From Clostridia bacterium (GTDB lineage: Bacteria > Bacillota > Clostridia > Oscillospirales > Acutalibacteraceae), in assembly GCA_017937865.1 (NCBI GenBank), contig JAGBCU010000036.1, forward strand, positions 1-64,000: a stretch of 64,000 nt of DNA. Direction: 5' to 3'. The translations under genes were made by a program, and so were the position numbers. Numbering within the stretch: position 1 is the stretch's first letter; every line of letters begins with the position of its first letter. Shown here in pieces: positions 1-7,655 of this stretch. A model generated the notes under the pieces. That model was given only the letters and a program-made list of their open reading frames with translations, searched no databases and had not been told where the DNA came from.

Positions 1-1763
1 GGGAATGTATAAACTCTCTTACGGATATCAATGAAACGCATTGCCATATCCATAAAGTCTGCTTCGGGATGCTCATAAAGAACCCACATAATCTTTGCGG
101 CATCCATTGCAGAACCACCGCCGAGAGCGATAATTGTATCAGGCTTGAATGCTGCCATCTGTTCTGCACCGCTCTTTGCATTTTTGAGAGTGGGGTCGGG
201 CTGAACATCAAAGAATGTTGTGTGAGCTATACCCATTTCGTCAAGCTTGTCTGTAATGGGTTTTGTATAACCATTTTCATAAAGGAAGGTATCTGTTACG
301 ATGAATGCTTTCTTTGCACCACGAACTGTGCGAAGCTCGTCAAGAGCAACAGGAAGACAACCTTTCTTGATATAAACCTTTTCGGGTGCACGGAACCAAA
401 GCATATTTTCCCTTCTTTCTGCAACTGTTTTAATATTTAAAAGGTGTTTAACACCAACGTTTTCGGAAACTGAGTTACCGCCCCAGGAACCGCAACCGAG
501 AGTAAGTGAGGGAGCGAGTTTGAAATTGTAAAGGTCACCGATACCGCCGTGTGATGAAGGTGTGTTAACAAGAATACGGCAGGTTTTCATTCTTGCAGCA
601 AATTCGTTGAGCTTTTCTGTTTCAGTAACTTCGTTAAGGTATACAGAAGAGGTATGACCGTAACCGCCGTCTGCAACAAGCTGTTCTGCTTTATCAAGTG
701 CATCTGCAAAAGATGTTGCTTTGTACATTGCAAGAACGGGAGAAAGCTTTTCGTGAGCGAATTCCTCACTAATATCAACGCTTTCAACTTCACCGATAAG
801 GATTTTTGTTCCTTCGGGAACTGTTACACCTGAAAGCTCTGCAATTTTTGCAGCAGGCTGACCAACGATTTTCGCATTAAGAGCACCGTTGATAATGATT
901 GTTTTTCTTACCTTTTCTGTTTCTGTGTCATTAAGGAAGTAACAACCACGACTTGCGAACTCTGTCTTAACTGCGTCATAGATGTTTTCAAGAACGATAA
1001 CTGACTGCTCTGAAGCACAAATCATACCATTGTCGAATGTCTTTGAGTGAATGATTGAGTTAACAGCAAGAAGAATATCTGCACTCTCATCAATGATTGC
1101 AGGTGTGTTACCTGCACCAACACCGAGAGCAGGCTTACCACTTGAATATGCAGCCTTAACCATACCGGGACCACCTGTTGCGAGGATGATATCTGCTTCT
1201 TTCATTACTGTGTTTGTCATTTCAAGAGAAGGAACATCAATCCAGTCGATAATTCCTTCGGGAGCACCTGCCTGAACTGCAGCTTCAAGAACAAGCTTTG
1301 CAGCAGCGATTGTGCAGTTCTTTGCTCTTGGATGAGGAGAGATTATAATTGCATTTCTTGTCTTAAGAGCAAGAAGACATTTAAAAATTGCAGTTGATGT
1401 AGGGTTAGTTGTGGGAATAACCGCAGCAACAACACCGATAGGCTCTGCAATCTTTTTTGTACCGAACGCTTTATCTTCTTCAATAATACCGCAGGTCTTT
1501 GCATCTTTATATGCATTGTAGATGTATTCGGAAGCATAGTTATTTTTAATAACCTTATCTTCTACAATACCCATACCTGTTTCTTCAACAGCCATTTTAG
1601 CAAGAGGAATTCTTGCTTTATTTGCAGCGGATGCAGCAGCAAGGAAAATTTTATCTACCTGCTCCTGAGTGTAGGTAGCAAATTTCTTCTGCGCCTCTCT
1701 TGTGCGTTCAATAGCTTCCTGAAGCTTTTCAACGCAATCAACAATTTCGTAGTTCATGTCCAT
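1..1763 (-). CDS. adhE: Bifunctional acetaldehyde-CoA/alcohol dehydrogenase AdhE (3' part cut off)
   Basis: Converts acetyl-CoA to acetaldehyde and then to ethanol, reoxidising two NADH in the fermentative cytoplasm. About 587 N-terminal residues are present of the roughly 870 usual for AdhE; the gene runs off the left edge. The aldehyde dehydrogenase half is complete, with the catalytic cysteine in the FDNGMICASEQ segment (C249) and the ATGGPGMVKAAYSSG coenzyme region near 195-209. The iron-alcohol dehydrogenase half begins after about residue 450 and shows the nucleotide-binding IIALGGGSAMDAAK motif before the edge. The metal ligands lie outside the window. The start is the ATG with an AGGAGG ribosome site 6 nt upstream. 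A Rex-type palindrome sits about 65 bp upstream of the start. A single-domain aldehyde dehydrogenase is excluded by the second domain. Confidence 0.97.
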   Translation of the reverse strand, partial: MDMNYEIVDCVEKLQEAIERTREAQKKFATYTQEQVDKIFLAAASAANKARIPLAKMAVEETGMGIVEDKVIKNNYASEYIYNAYKDAKTCGIIEEDKAFGTKKIAEPIGVVAAVIPTTNPTSTAIFKCLLALKTRNAIIISPHPRAKNCTIAAAKLVLEAAVQAGAPEGIIDWIDVPSLEMTNTVMKEADIILATGGPGMVKAAYSSGKPALGVGAGNTPAIIDESADILLAVNSIIHSKTFDNGMICASEQSVIVLENIYDAVKTEFASRGCYFLNDTETEKVRKTIIINGALNAKIVGQPAAKIAELSGVTVPEGTKILIGEVESVDISEEFAHEKLSPVLAMYKATSFADALDKAEQLVADGGYGHTSSVYLNEVTETEKLNEFAARMKTCRILVNTPSSHGGIGDLYNFKLAPSLTLGCGSWGGNSVSENVGVKHLLNIKTVAERRENMLWFRAPEKVYIKKGCLPVALDELRTVRGAKKAFIVTDTFLYENGYTKPITDKLDEMGIAHTTFFDVQPDPTLKNAKSGAEQMAAFKPDTIIALGGGSAMDAAKIMWVLYEHPEADFMDMAMRFIDIRKRVYTF

Positions 1764-1828
1764 TATATCCTCCTAATAATAATTACATTGTTTGGATGGG
1801 CTTAGTTCGCACTTCGCCCTCGCTAACT

Positions 1829-1846
1829 TTGTTATTATTTTAACAA
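1829..1846 (-). promoter_or_regulatory. Probable Rex operator upstream of adhE
   Basis: The sequence is TTGTTATTATTTTAACAA, two perfect 6-bp arms around 6 bp. It differs at one position from the Rex consensus TTGTTAANNNNTTAACAA. It lies in the adhE leader, 66 bp upstream of the start codon. Rex represses adhE in several clostridia when NADH/NAD+ is low, so a direct role here is a sound inference. No rex gene is in the window. Confidence 0.75.
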
Positions 1847-1918
1847 CCTTTGTAGGATTATGGAATTCTTAAAACATATAAGCGGTATTATCAAAAATGA
1901 TAACACCAAAAAAGCACG

Positions 1919-1953
1919 AAAAAACCGACTTGAGAATACACTCAAATCGGTTT
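1919..1953 (-). terminator. Rho-independent terminator after the LysR gene
   Basis: Read on the minus strand, AACCGATTTGAG and CTCAAGTCGGTT pair (one G-U) around a short loop and are followed by TTTTTT. It starts about 20 bp after the LysR stop codon and insulates adhE from that gene. Confidence 0.8.
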
Positions 1954-1973
1954 CAAAATATTCGTTATAATAT

Positions 1974-2900
1974 TTATTTTTTTAAATGTTTTCTCTTGGA
2001 TTCACACAGGGCGGTAATAAACTGACGGTCAAGCTTTGTAAGCTTATATCCGTTTTTATAAATTAAAACGTCTTTGTATACCTTCTTATTATCGCCACAT
2101 TCCTTTTGAACTAAATTATATCGTTCAAGAAGACTTTGGGGTGCAGGAGAAACCCACATAAATGTTTCAGGATTCATTGACAGCAAATCAAACTGACTTG
2201 CTCTTTCAAAAATAAAAATTCTTCGGTTGATATTATCAGGCAATTCTTCTTTAACAACCTTCGAAAGTGGCATTGAGGGAACATAAGGGTCTGCGTGGGC
2301 AATTTCTATGTAATCCTTTAAGTCGTCATACGATATGTTTTCTTTTTTTGCCAACGGATTATCTGCACTCATAATAAGAGAATATGTAAATTCCGTTACT
2401 AACTCATACTGAAATCCTTTTTCTTCAAGCATTGATTTAAAATATTTATCATAGTTTTCAGCATAACGTATTATACCTAATTTATAATCATGCTCAAGCA
2501 TATTGCGGATTGTTCGCTGGGAGTTGGTTTCTTTATAAAATATTTCCGCCGCATCACCTGAAAGTGTTTTTGAGAATTCTGCAAATGCTTCAGAAATATA
2601 ACAAGCTCTGGGAACAGAAATAGAAAACTCCTGTTTTTTAGCTGTACCTTTTTTATAGAAATCCTCAACCTGCTCAATCTGACCGAGAATTCTTTTGGCA
2701 AAGTTTATGAACTGCTCTCCGTCAGGAGTAAGCTCCATGCCTTTGGTGGTTCGTTCAAAAATAGATATACCAAGATCTGCTTCAAGCTCTTTAATTGAAC
2801 GGCTTATGTTTGGCGTTGCAATAAGCAAGGTTTCAGATGCTTTACCCAAAGAACCGAGCCTTGCAACCTCAACGGCATATTTCATATGTAATAAATTCAA
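1974..2900 (-). CDS. LysR-family transcriptional regulator
   Basis: A LysR-type regulator of about 308 residues, the normal family length. The N-terminal winged helix-turn-helix (about residues 1-60) reads NLLHMKYAVEVARLGSLGKA, then NISRSIKELEADLG. The rest is a periplasmic-binding-protein-like effector domain. The first ATG in the frame (2906) lies inside the Shine-Dalgarno stretch GGTGGTGAT, so I place the start at the following TTG (2900). This gives the MNLLHxKYAVEV beginning typical of clostridial members. LysR genes usually regulate a neighbour, but the adjacent genes here are adhE (same direction) and the divergent sigma gene, and the sequence gives no evidence for either as target. 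Effector unknown. Confidence 0.88.
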   Translation of the reverse strand: MNLLHMKYAVEVARLGSLGKASETLLIATPNISRSIKELEADLGISIFERTTKGMELTPDGEQFINFAKRILGQIEQVEDFYKKGTAKKQEFSISVPRACYISEAFAEFSKTLSGDAAEIFYKETNSQRTIRNMLEHDYKLGIIRYAENYDKYFKSMLEEKGFQYELVTEFTYSLIMSADNPLAKKENISYDDLKDYIEIAHADPYVPSMPLSKVVKEELPDNINRRIFIFERASQFDLLSMNPETFMWVSPAPQSLLERYNLVQKECGDNKKVYKDVLIYKNGYKLTKLDRQFITALCESKRKHLKK

Positions 2901-3135
2901 CCACATCACCACCGGTATTTTTCTTGATTATATCACTAAGCTTTTTAAAAAGCAATAATTACAAAGTGCAGCTACTCTTATTCTTTTTATTATGCAGTAA
3001 AAATTTTGAACATAGGTAAACACTGAACACATTTCCATTTTACTTTTACAAAGTAATATGTTAGCATAAATTTAAAATAATTTGTAAGATTTTCTTTTTT
3101 CTGCAGTCATATAAGTGAAAGGTGGTGGTAACGAT

Positions 3136-3630
3136 ATGGATTTTGAAGAAATTTACAGAACTTATTTCAATGATGTGTTTGTTTATATTCGTAAGCTCTC
3201 CGGAGATGAAAATATTGCTGAAGAAATAACAAGCCAGACTTTTTTCAAAGCTTTGAGTTCAATTAATAAGTTCAAAGGCGAATGTGATGTTCGTGTTTGG
3301 TTATGCCAGATAGCAAAAAATTGTTATTTTACTTACTTGAAGAAAAATTCGAAAACCGAAAACATAGATAATCTTGAAGTATTAAATATACAAGATTTCA
3401 CTTGTGATATTAATGAAATAATCAGTAATCAAGAGCAATCCAAACTTATTCAGAATGCTCTTCATACGATTCCCGAACCATATAAAGAAGTGTTTATGTG
3501 GAGAGTGTTTGCTGAACTAAATTTCAAAGAAATAGGACAGATTTTTGATAAATCCGATAATTGGGCATGCGTTACCTATCACCGAGCAAGAAATATGATT
3601 AAAGAAAAATTGGAGGAAACAAATCTATGA
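3136..3630 (+). CDS. ECF-type RNA polymerase sigma factor
   Basis: A 164-residue sigma-70 family factor of the extracytoplasmic-function class, containing only regions 2 and 4. Region 2 lies at about residues 5-70 (YRTYFNDVFVYIRKLSGDEN, then AEEITSQTFFKAL). Region 4 lies at about 105-160 (IPEPYKEVFMWRVFAELNFKEIG) and carries the -35-binding helix-turn-helix. The start is the ATG after AAAGGTGGTGG rather than an in-frame ATG further upstream that overlaps that ribosome site. Its end overlaps the anti-sigma gene by 4 bp, so the two are translationally coupled. The regulon and signal cannot be read from the sequence. The upstream gap (2901-3135) holds no other gene. Confidence 0.93.
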   Translation: MDFEEIYRTYFNDVFVYIRKLSGDENIAEEITSQTFFKALSSINKFKGECDVRVWLCQIAKNCYFTYLKKNSKTENIDNLEVLNIQDFTCDINEIISNQEQSKLIQNALHTIPEPYKEVFMWRVFAELNFKEIGQIFDKSDNWACVTYHRARNMIKEKLEETNL

Positions 3631-4367
3631 AAAATGAATGCAACATTATAAAAGATATTTTACCTCTTTATGCTGAAAAAATGGTCAGTGAGGATACAGT
3701 TGATTTTATTGAAGAACATTTGAAAAATTGTCCGGCTTGTTCTTCTGATTATCAGAGTATGCAGAAAGCAACTAACTTTTCTGCCGAAAGAAAAGAAATC
3801 AATGAAGAAGCTATTGTTAAGGTTATAAAGAAACTCAGAAAAAAACTTATAAAAAGAATATGTGTTGCCACAATATCGATATGTCTTGCTGTTTTAGCAG
3901 TTGTTGTTTCTCTTCAGGTTTTTCCTGTTTACAGGGTTTACCAACGCAAGTGGGATGATTCATTTACTACTGAGCAAAGGTGGATGTTAGCATATATAGG
4001 TACTCCGGGTGACAGAAAAATAGCAATAGATATTCTTAATATGGCAAGTCTTACCGCTTTTTCAGATACTACGCATACTTACGAAGAAAATTTGAAACTC
4101 TACGGAGAATTGGGTCAATATGCTTGGGATAAACATTACTTTGAAGAAGGATATGAACAACAAGCATTTTACGAAACACATTCTTTAGAACTTTTATCTG
4201 CGCATATAGACAAAGAACATGGATATATGTTTGTTAAATATTCTCAACAAGCTATTGGTGAAAATGGCGAGACAGTTTCAGGCGCTTGGGATATTGTATC
4301 TCTTTGGGAAATAGAAAAGACTGCGGACGGAAATTGGAACGTTATAAAGATAACCGAACATTGCTAA
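3627..4367 (+). CDS. Membrane anti-sigma factor with zinc-finger N-terminus
   Basis: Predicted partner and inhibitor of the ECF sigma factor encoded just upstream. The first about 50 residues carry a ZAS-like zinc site (EEHLKNCPACSS, H-x3-C-x2-C) typical of sigma-sequestering domains. A single hydrophobic membrane segment follows at about 74-97. The remaining about 150 residues would face outside, with no domain I recognise. It has 246 residues. The ATGA overlap with the sigma stop codon supports co-expression. The external part is the likely sensor, but its signal is unknown. Family assignment is firm for the N-terminus and inferred for the rest. Confidence 0.85.
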   Translation: MKNECNIIKDILPLYAEKMVSEDTVDFIEEHLKNCPACSSDYQSMQKATNFSAERKEINEEAIVKVIKKLRKKLIKRICVATISICLAVLAVVVSLQVFPVYRVYQRKWDDSFTTEQRWMLAYIGTPGDRKIAIDILNMASLTAFSDTTHTYEENLKLYGELGQYAWDKHYFEEGYEQQAFYETHSLELLSAHIDKEHGYMFVKYSQQAIGENGETVSGAWDIVSLWEIEKTADGNWNVIKITEHC

Positions 4368-4383
4368 AAAATTTTAGAAAAAC

Positions 4384-4412
4384 GCCACTTACAACTTTTA
4401 GTTGTAGGTGGC
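4384..4412 (+). terminator. Terminator of the sigma/anti-sigma operon
   Basis: A 12-bp stem (GCCACTTACAAC / GTTGTAGGTGGC, one G-T pair) with a 5-nt loop and a weak T-rich tail (AATTTC), 17 bp after the anti-sigma stop codon. Confidence 0.65.
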
Positions 4413-4749
4413 AATTTCAATATAACACACTTTCCTTTTGACTGATATTGTTAACATGCGCAAGACAATAAGCAAGTTATCTAAGAATGAATCTAATCTG
4501 CAATTTTATCTTGACAACCCCATTTTTCTATACTATTATGCAAATAGTTGGAAAACCTGAAAAACCGACAAGCCGAAAACCCTTGATTCTACTGGGTTTA
4601 CGGCTTATCATCAAGGTGCTGTTACCGTTAGGTTCTTGTGCCGAGAGGTGTACAGGTTTGCCCCTGCTACCCGCACCATTGCCCAAAGCCTTATATATCA
4701 AGACTTCAGGCATTTTTATTGTCAAAGAAAAAACAATCACAGCAAAAAA
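4413..4749. other. Gene-free stretch with a 13-bp hairpin, origin unclear
   Basis: I see no convincing gene here. The notable structure is an imperfect inverted repeat at 4570-4606: AAGCCGAAAACCC and GGGTTTACGGCTT with one mismatch. It is surrounded by more GC-rich sequence (about 4550-4690) than its flanks. The composition and isolated hairpin would fit a decayed mobile-element end, but there is no recombinase or transposase to support that. Short open frames of about 80 codons cross it on both strands and show no recognisable protein. Confidence 0.3.
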
Positions 4750-4780
4750 GCAGATGCACAGCCTAAAACTATGCATCTGC
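4750..4780 (-). terminator. Terminator after blaR1-like gene (hairpin copy 1)
   Basis: GCAGATGCA and TGCATCTGC form a 9-bp stem. On the minus strand it is followed by TTTTTT, 8 bp after the BlaR1-like stop codon; a T-run on the other side makes it bidirectional. A near-identical hairpin lies at 7412-7442. Confidence 0.85.
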
Positions 4781-4787
4781 CATTTTT

Positions 4788-6947
4788 TTACTTGGTTTCT
4801 ATCTCAATACCGTAATGATTATGCACTGCAACACGTATATTCTGCATAAGAGCTTCCATGGTTTCTTCATCATCATAATGGGTGTCATCCGAAATATAGT
4901 CTTCAATATTTTCCTCTTTTGGAAGTGGTCGATATTTTCTCAATGTGTATTTTGCATCATCTTTTATATTGAATACTATTTCCACAGGTGTTGCACCTGA
5001 CCCAACTGACACAACCTTACCACTTTCAAGGTTGAATTCTTCATATAAAGCAATTGCATATACAGTAATCGTCTGTTTTTCTTCATCTTTTATGAAGTGT
5101 AAGATTTCGTGAGCTTCAAAGCCTTTTGCAGATGGATATTCTTTTTTGTTTCTTTCTTTGATAAAGTATTTACCATTGTTTTCTTTTAAAATAGCTTCAC
5201 CAACTGCAGTTTCTATAGCATTAATTTTTTTTAGAAACTCTGACGGTTCTACGCCTTGTTCACCCCAATATGCAATAGCTTCATTGCCATCTTTGAGAAC
5301 TATATTGTCATTTTCAATTTCAATATCAAGAAATACTTCCTCGGTTCGGTCAGAGCCGTTTTCCCAAATACTATCATAACATTTTAACTTAATCTCTCCG
5401 TTTTGAGATTTGAAAAACTCAGGACGTCCGCCAGTATATCTTAAATTGAAGGTATTTATATATTCAGGTTCTTCCTCACCAACCTCAATTGCTGTGAATA
5501 CAATAGTAAAGATTCCTGATGTTGGTCCGTAAGTCAGTGCACAATTCTCATCCTTTCCATCACCATCAACATCAAATGTTGCATAACTTATTATGGCGGT
5601 GTATTCATTTTCAACATACGGAATTATTTCTTCATAATCACCTATTCTTTTCAATTTAAATACATCCATAATATTACCATCTGAAAAGAATGATACTAAA
5701 TAAACCATACCGTTAGATTTTTGAAATACCACATATTTCCCATCTTCGTTTAAAATTTCATAAGCATTTTTTGTTTTCCCTAAATCTACTTTTTTACCTT
5801 GCTTGTTAATCATCTCTTTTAAGGCATCTGTTGTATAGTCTGTTTCTGAAAGTTCTCCAATTTCGTCTGTTGTTCCATCCTCAAAGGTTCTATACACAAT
5901 ACCATTTGATGTGATACTGTAAACTACATTATTGGTTTTAGTTTCTTTTTCAGCGCTTACTACATCACTGTATAAACATTTACCGGTTTCATATTTACTG
6001 TTAAATACGGAAGTGTTCTTTGGATTTGTCAAGAAACAAACCGCAACGACTATACTTATAACAATCGCAACAATGATAAGCCAAAAAGCAGGCTTCTTAT
6101 AGTTCAATACAGATTTAACTCTGTTCTTCACACCAACCTCACCGAAGGCAACAGGACAAGCAGCAATCATTCGTCTGTTTATACTGCAAGTGAGTAGAGC
6201 TTGTGAATAATCAGCACGCTGCTCATTGTTAAGCTCTTTTACAACCTTTTCATCGCAGGCAAGCTCAATATCACGGCAAAGAAGAATATAACCGAGCCAA
6301 ACCATAGGATTGAACCAATGGAGAGTAAGAATCAAGAAACCAAGTGGTTTCCATAAATGGTCTTTTCTGCGAATATGGGCTTGTTCATGGGAGATAACAT
6401 GTTCAATATCTTGTTCGTTCATATTAAAAGGTAAAAATATTTTAGGTTTGATTATACCGAGAACGAAAGGAGATACCACAGCTTCACTCTGATAAATATT
6501 GTCACGAAGCAGAACTGCCGTTCCGATTTTGCTCTTTAATCTTATAAAGCTTATAGCTGTATAAATTAAAAGAGCTACGATTCCTATAACCCATATAACA
6601 GCCAATATTGTTGTTATATCCACAAAATTTCCTGCAGGTCTTGTAACGCCCTCAAAGTAGTTGCCTTTGAGATAACTGTTAACCTGATTATCTATAATCG
6701 TAACACCTGATTCAATCTGAGGTCTTGGAGAATCAACAGGCTTACTTATAGTTTCAGCACTTGGAATAAGACTGAATACACTTTCAAAAGAAAAAGGTAT
6801 AATAAGGCGCAATCCTGCAATTCCCCAAAGAACGCAATTCACCCATTTAGGTGCTTTTTTCAATATAATTCTTAACAGCACAATAGCAAGAACAATCCAA
6901 CAAGCAGAAATGCTCATATTGACTATTTTTAAGAATATATCAGCCAT
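4788..6947 (-). CDS. BlaR1/MecR1-type M56 membrane metallopeptidase sensor
   Basis: Integral-membrane zinc protease of the M56 family that, on sensing an external signal, cleaves or inactivates a BlaI-type repressor. It has 719 residues from an ATG preceded by AAAGGAGAA. Membrane helices lie near residues 5-25, 33-50, 110-130 and 295-315. The zinc-protease motif HEQAH (HExxH) sits near residue 190. The long C-terminal part (about 315-719) does not show the Ser-x-x-Lys/KTG signature of the penicillin-binding sensor in true BlaR1. It contains a calcium-loop-like DVDGDGKDE segment instead, so the ligand may not be a beta-lactam. The start overlaps the end of the repressor gene. No beta-lactamase gene is nearby. 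Confidence 0.9.
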   Translation of the reverse strand: MADIFLKIVNMSISACWIVLAIVLLRIILKKAPKWVNCVLWGIAGLRLIIPFSFESVFSLIPSAETISKPVDSPRPQIESGVTIIDNQVNSYLKGNYFEGVTRPAGNFVDITTILAVIWVIGIVALLIYTAISFIRLKSKIGTAVLLRDNIYQSEAVVSPFVLGIIKPKIFLPFNMNEQDIEHVISHEQAHIRRKDHLWKPLGFLILTLHWFNPMVWLGYILLCRDIELACDEKVVKELNNEQRADYSQALLTCSINRRMIAACPVAFGEVGVKNRVKSVLNYKKPAFWLIIVAIVISIVVAVCFLTNPKNTSVFNSKYETGKCLYSDVVSAEKETKTNNVVYSITSNGIVYRTFEDGTTDEIGELSETDYTTDALKEMINKQGKKVDLGKTKNAYEILNEDGKYVVFQKSNGMVYLVSFFSDGNIMDVFKLKRIGDYEEIIPYVENEYTAIISYATFDVDGDGKDENCALTYGPTSGIFTIVFTAIEVGEEEPEYINTFNLRYTGGRPEFFKSQNGEIKLKCYDSIWENGSDRTEEVFLDIEIENDNIVLKDGNEAIAYWGEQGVEPSEFLKKINAIETAVGEAILKENNGKYFIKERNKKEYPSAKGFEAHEILHFIKDEEKQTITVYAIALYEEFNLESGKVVSVGSGATPVEIVFNIKDDAKYTLRKYRPLPKEENIEDYISDDTHYDDEETMEALMQNIRVAVHNHYGIEIETK

Positions 6948-6949
6948 CA

Positions 6950-7315
6950 CTATTCTCCTTTCCTAAATCTGTCAATCATCTTTTGAACTTCATCGATTTC
7001 CTTTTCAGAGATTTTTTGATGCTTGGTAAATGCTGCAATAAATGCAGGCAGAGAACCTTCAAAGGTTTTTTCTACCATTTCATTGATTTCAGATGCCTGA
7101 ATTTCATCTTTTGAAACTAAAGAAGAAACTATGGTGTTTTCATTTTTCAAAACACCTCTTTCAGACAAACGCTTGATAACGGTGTATGTAGTGGTAGGTT
7201 TCCAACCCAACTGCTCTTTGCAAAGATTAACAAGCTCACTGCTTTTGATTGGTTCGTGCTCCCACAAAATCAAACAAAAGCGGTATTCACTTTCAAATAC
7301 TTTTGGTGTATCCAT
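6950..7315 (-). CDS. BlaI/MecI/CopY-family transcriptional repressor
   Basis: A 121-residue winged-helix repressor, the usual BlaI length. The N-terminal helix-turn-helix spans about residues 8-70 (ILWEHEPIKSSELVNLCKEQ, then GWKPTTTYTVIKRL, the recognition helix). A C-terminal dimerisation helix pair follows. It is the first gene of a two-gene operon with the M56 sensor, the arrangement of blaI-blaR1 and mecI-mecR1. Its promoter carries two matching inverted repeats, the expected autoregulatory sites. Other targets in the genome are unknown. Confidence 0.93.
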   Translation of the reverse strand: MDTPKVFESEYRFCLILWEHEPIKSSELVNLCKEQLGWKPTTTYTVIKRLSERGVLKNENTIVSSLVSKDEIQASEINEMVEKTFEGSLPAFIAAFTKHQKISEKEIDEVQKMIDRFRKGE

Positions 7316-7331
7316 TATAATTACTCCTTTG

Positions 7332-7391
7332 CTCTAACTTGTTAGAGTTTGTATGCAATTACACTCTAACACATTAGAGTTAGTTTGTCAA
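7332..7391 (-). promoter_or_regulatory. blaI-like promoter with two operator palindromes
   Basis: On the minus strand, TTGACA (7386-7391) and TAGAGT (7363-7368) are 17 bp apart. One palindrome, ACTCTAA-CACA-TTAGAGT (7363-7380), overlaps the -10 element and spacer. A second, CTCTAAC-TT-GTTAGAG (7332-7347), lies downstream in the leader. The centres are 32 bp apart, about three helical turns. This is a standard layout for autorepression by the BlaI-family dimer encoded next; binding is inferred. Confidence 0.75.
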
Positions 7392-7411
7392 TACTATTCA
7401 CAAAAAGAAAA

Positions 7412-7442
7412 GCAGATGCACAACTTAATGTTATGCATCTGC
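7412..7442. terminator. Hairpin copy 2 upstream of the blaI promoter
   Basis: GCAGATGCA / TGCATCTGC with an unrelated loop and T-rich tails on both sides (CGATTTTTT on plus; TTTTCTTTTT on minus). It duplicates the stem of the hairpin at 4750-4780. It would stop transcripts entering or leaving the blaI region. Confidence 0.65.
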
Positions 7443-7655
7443 CGATTTTTTACGGTATTACTACCACGAGTTTATCGCCAAGGAGGTTTCTTGTGCATTT
7501 TTAGTCAATGCTTAATGCAGTTCTGAATATATTATCAAGCTCACCTTGCTTAATCCCCATTGTTGAAGTTTTTCAGTAAAAACAAAACCTTAGCTTTTTA
7601 AATAATTTTATGATATAATAATCAAGAAGAACGATTTAAGGAATAATGGTGAGTT
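7443..7655. other. Spacer before the NamZ-like gene with a possible gene remnant
   Basis: On the minus strand 7501-7560 could encode a 19-residue peptide (MGIKQGELDNIFRTALSID) that ends 58 bp before the hairpin at 7412-7442. The layout resembles the 3' tail of a decayed gene with its terminator, but it is too short to identify. The rest is AT-rich leader of the downstream gene, with a TATAAT at about 7613. Confidence 0.25.

Noticed and set aside
1884..1907. Dyad GGTATTATCA-N4-TGATAACACC upstream of adhE
   Set aside because: It could be an operator or a second terminator, but it has one mismatch, matches no consensus I know and stands next to the stronger terminator at 1919-1953.
4528..4776. 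82-codon frame on the minus strand in the 4.4-4.75 kb spacer
   Set aside because: No ribosome site, no family resemblance, and it runs through two hairpins.
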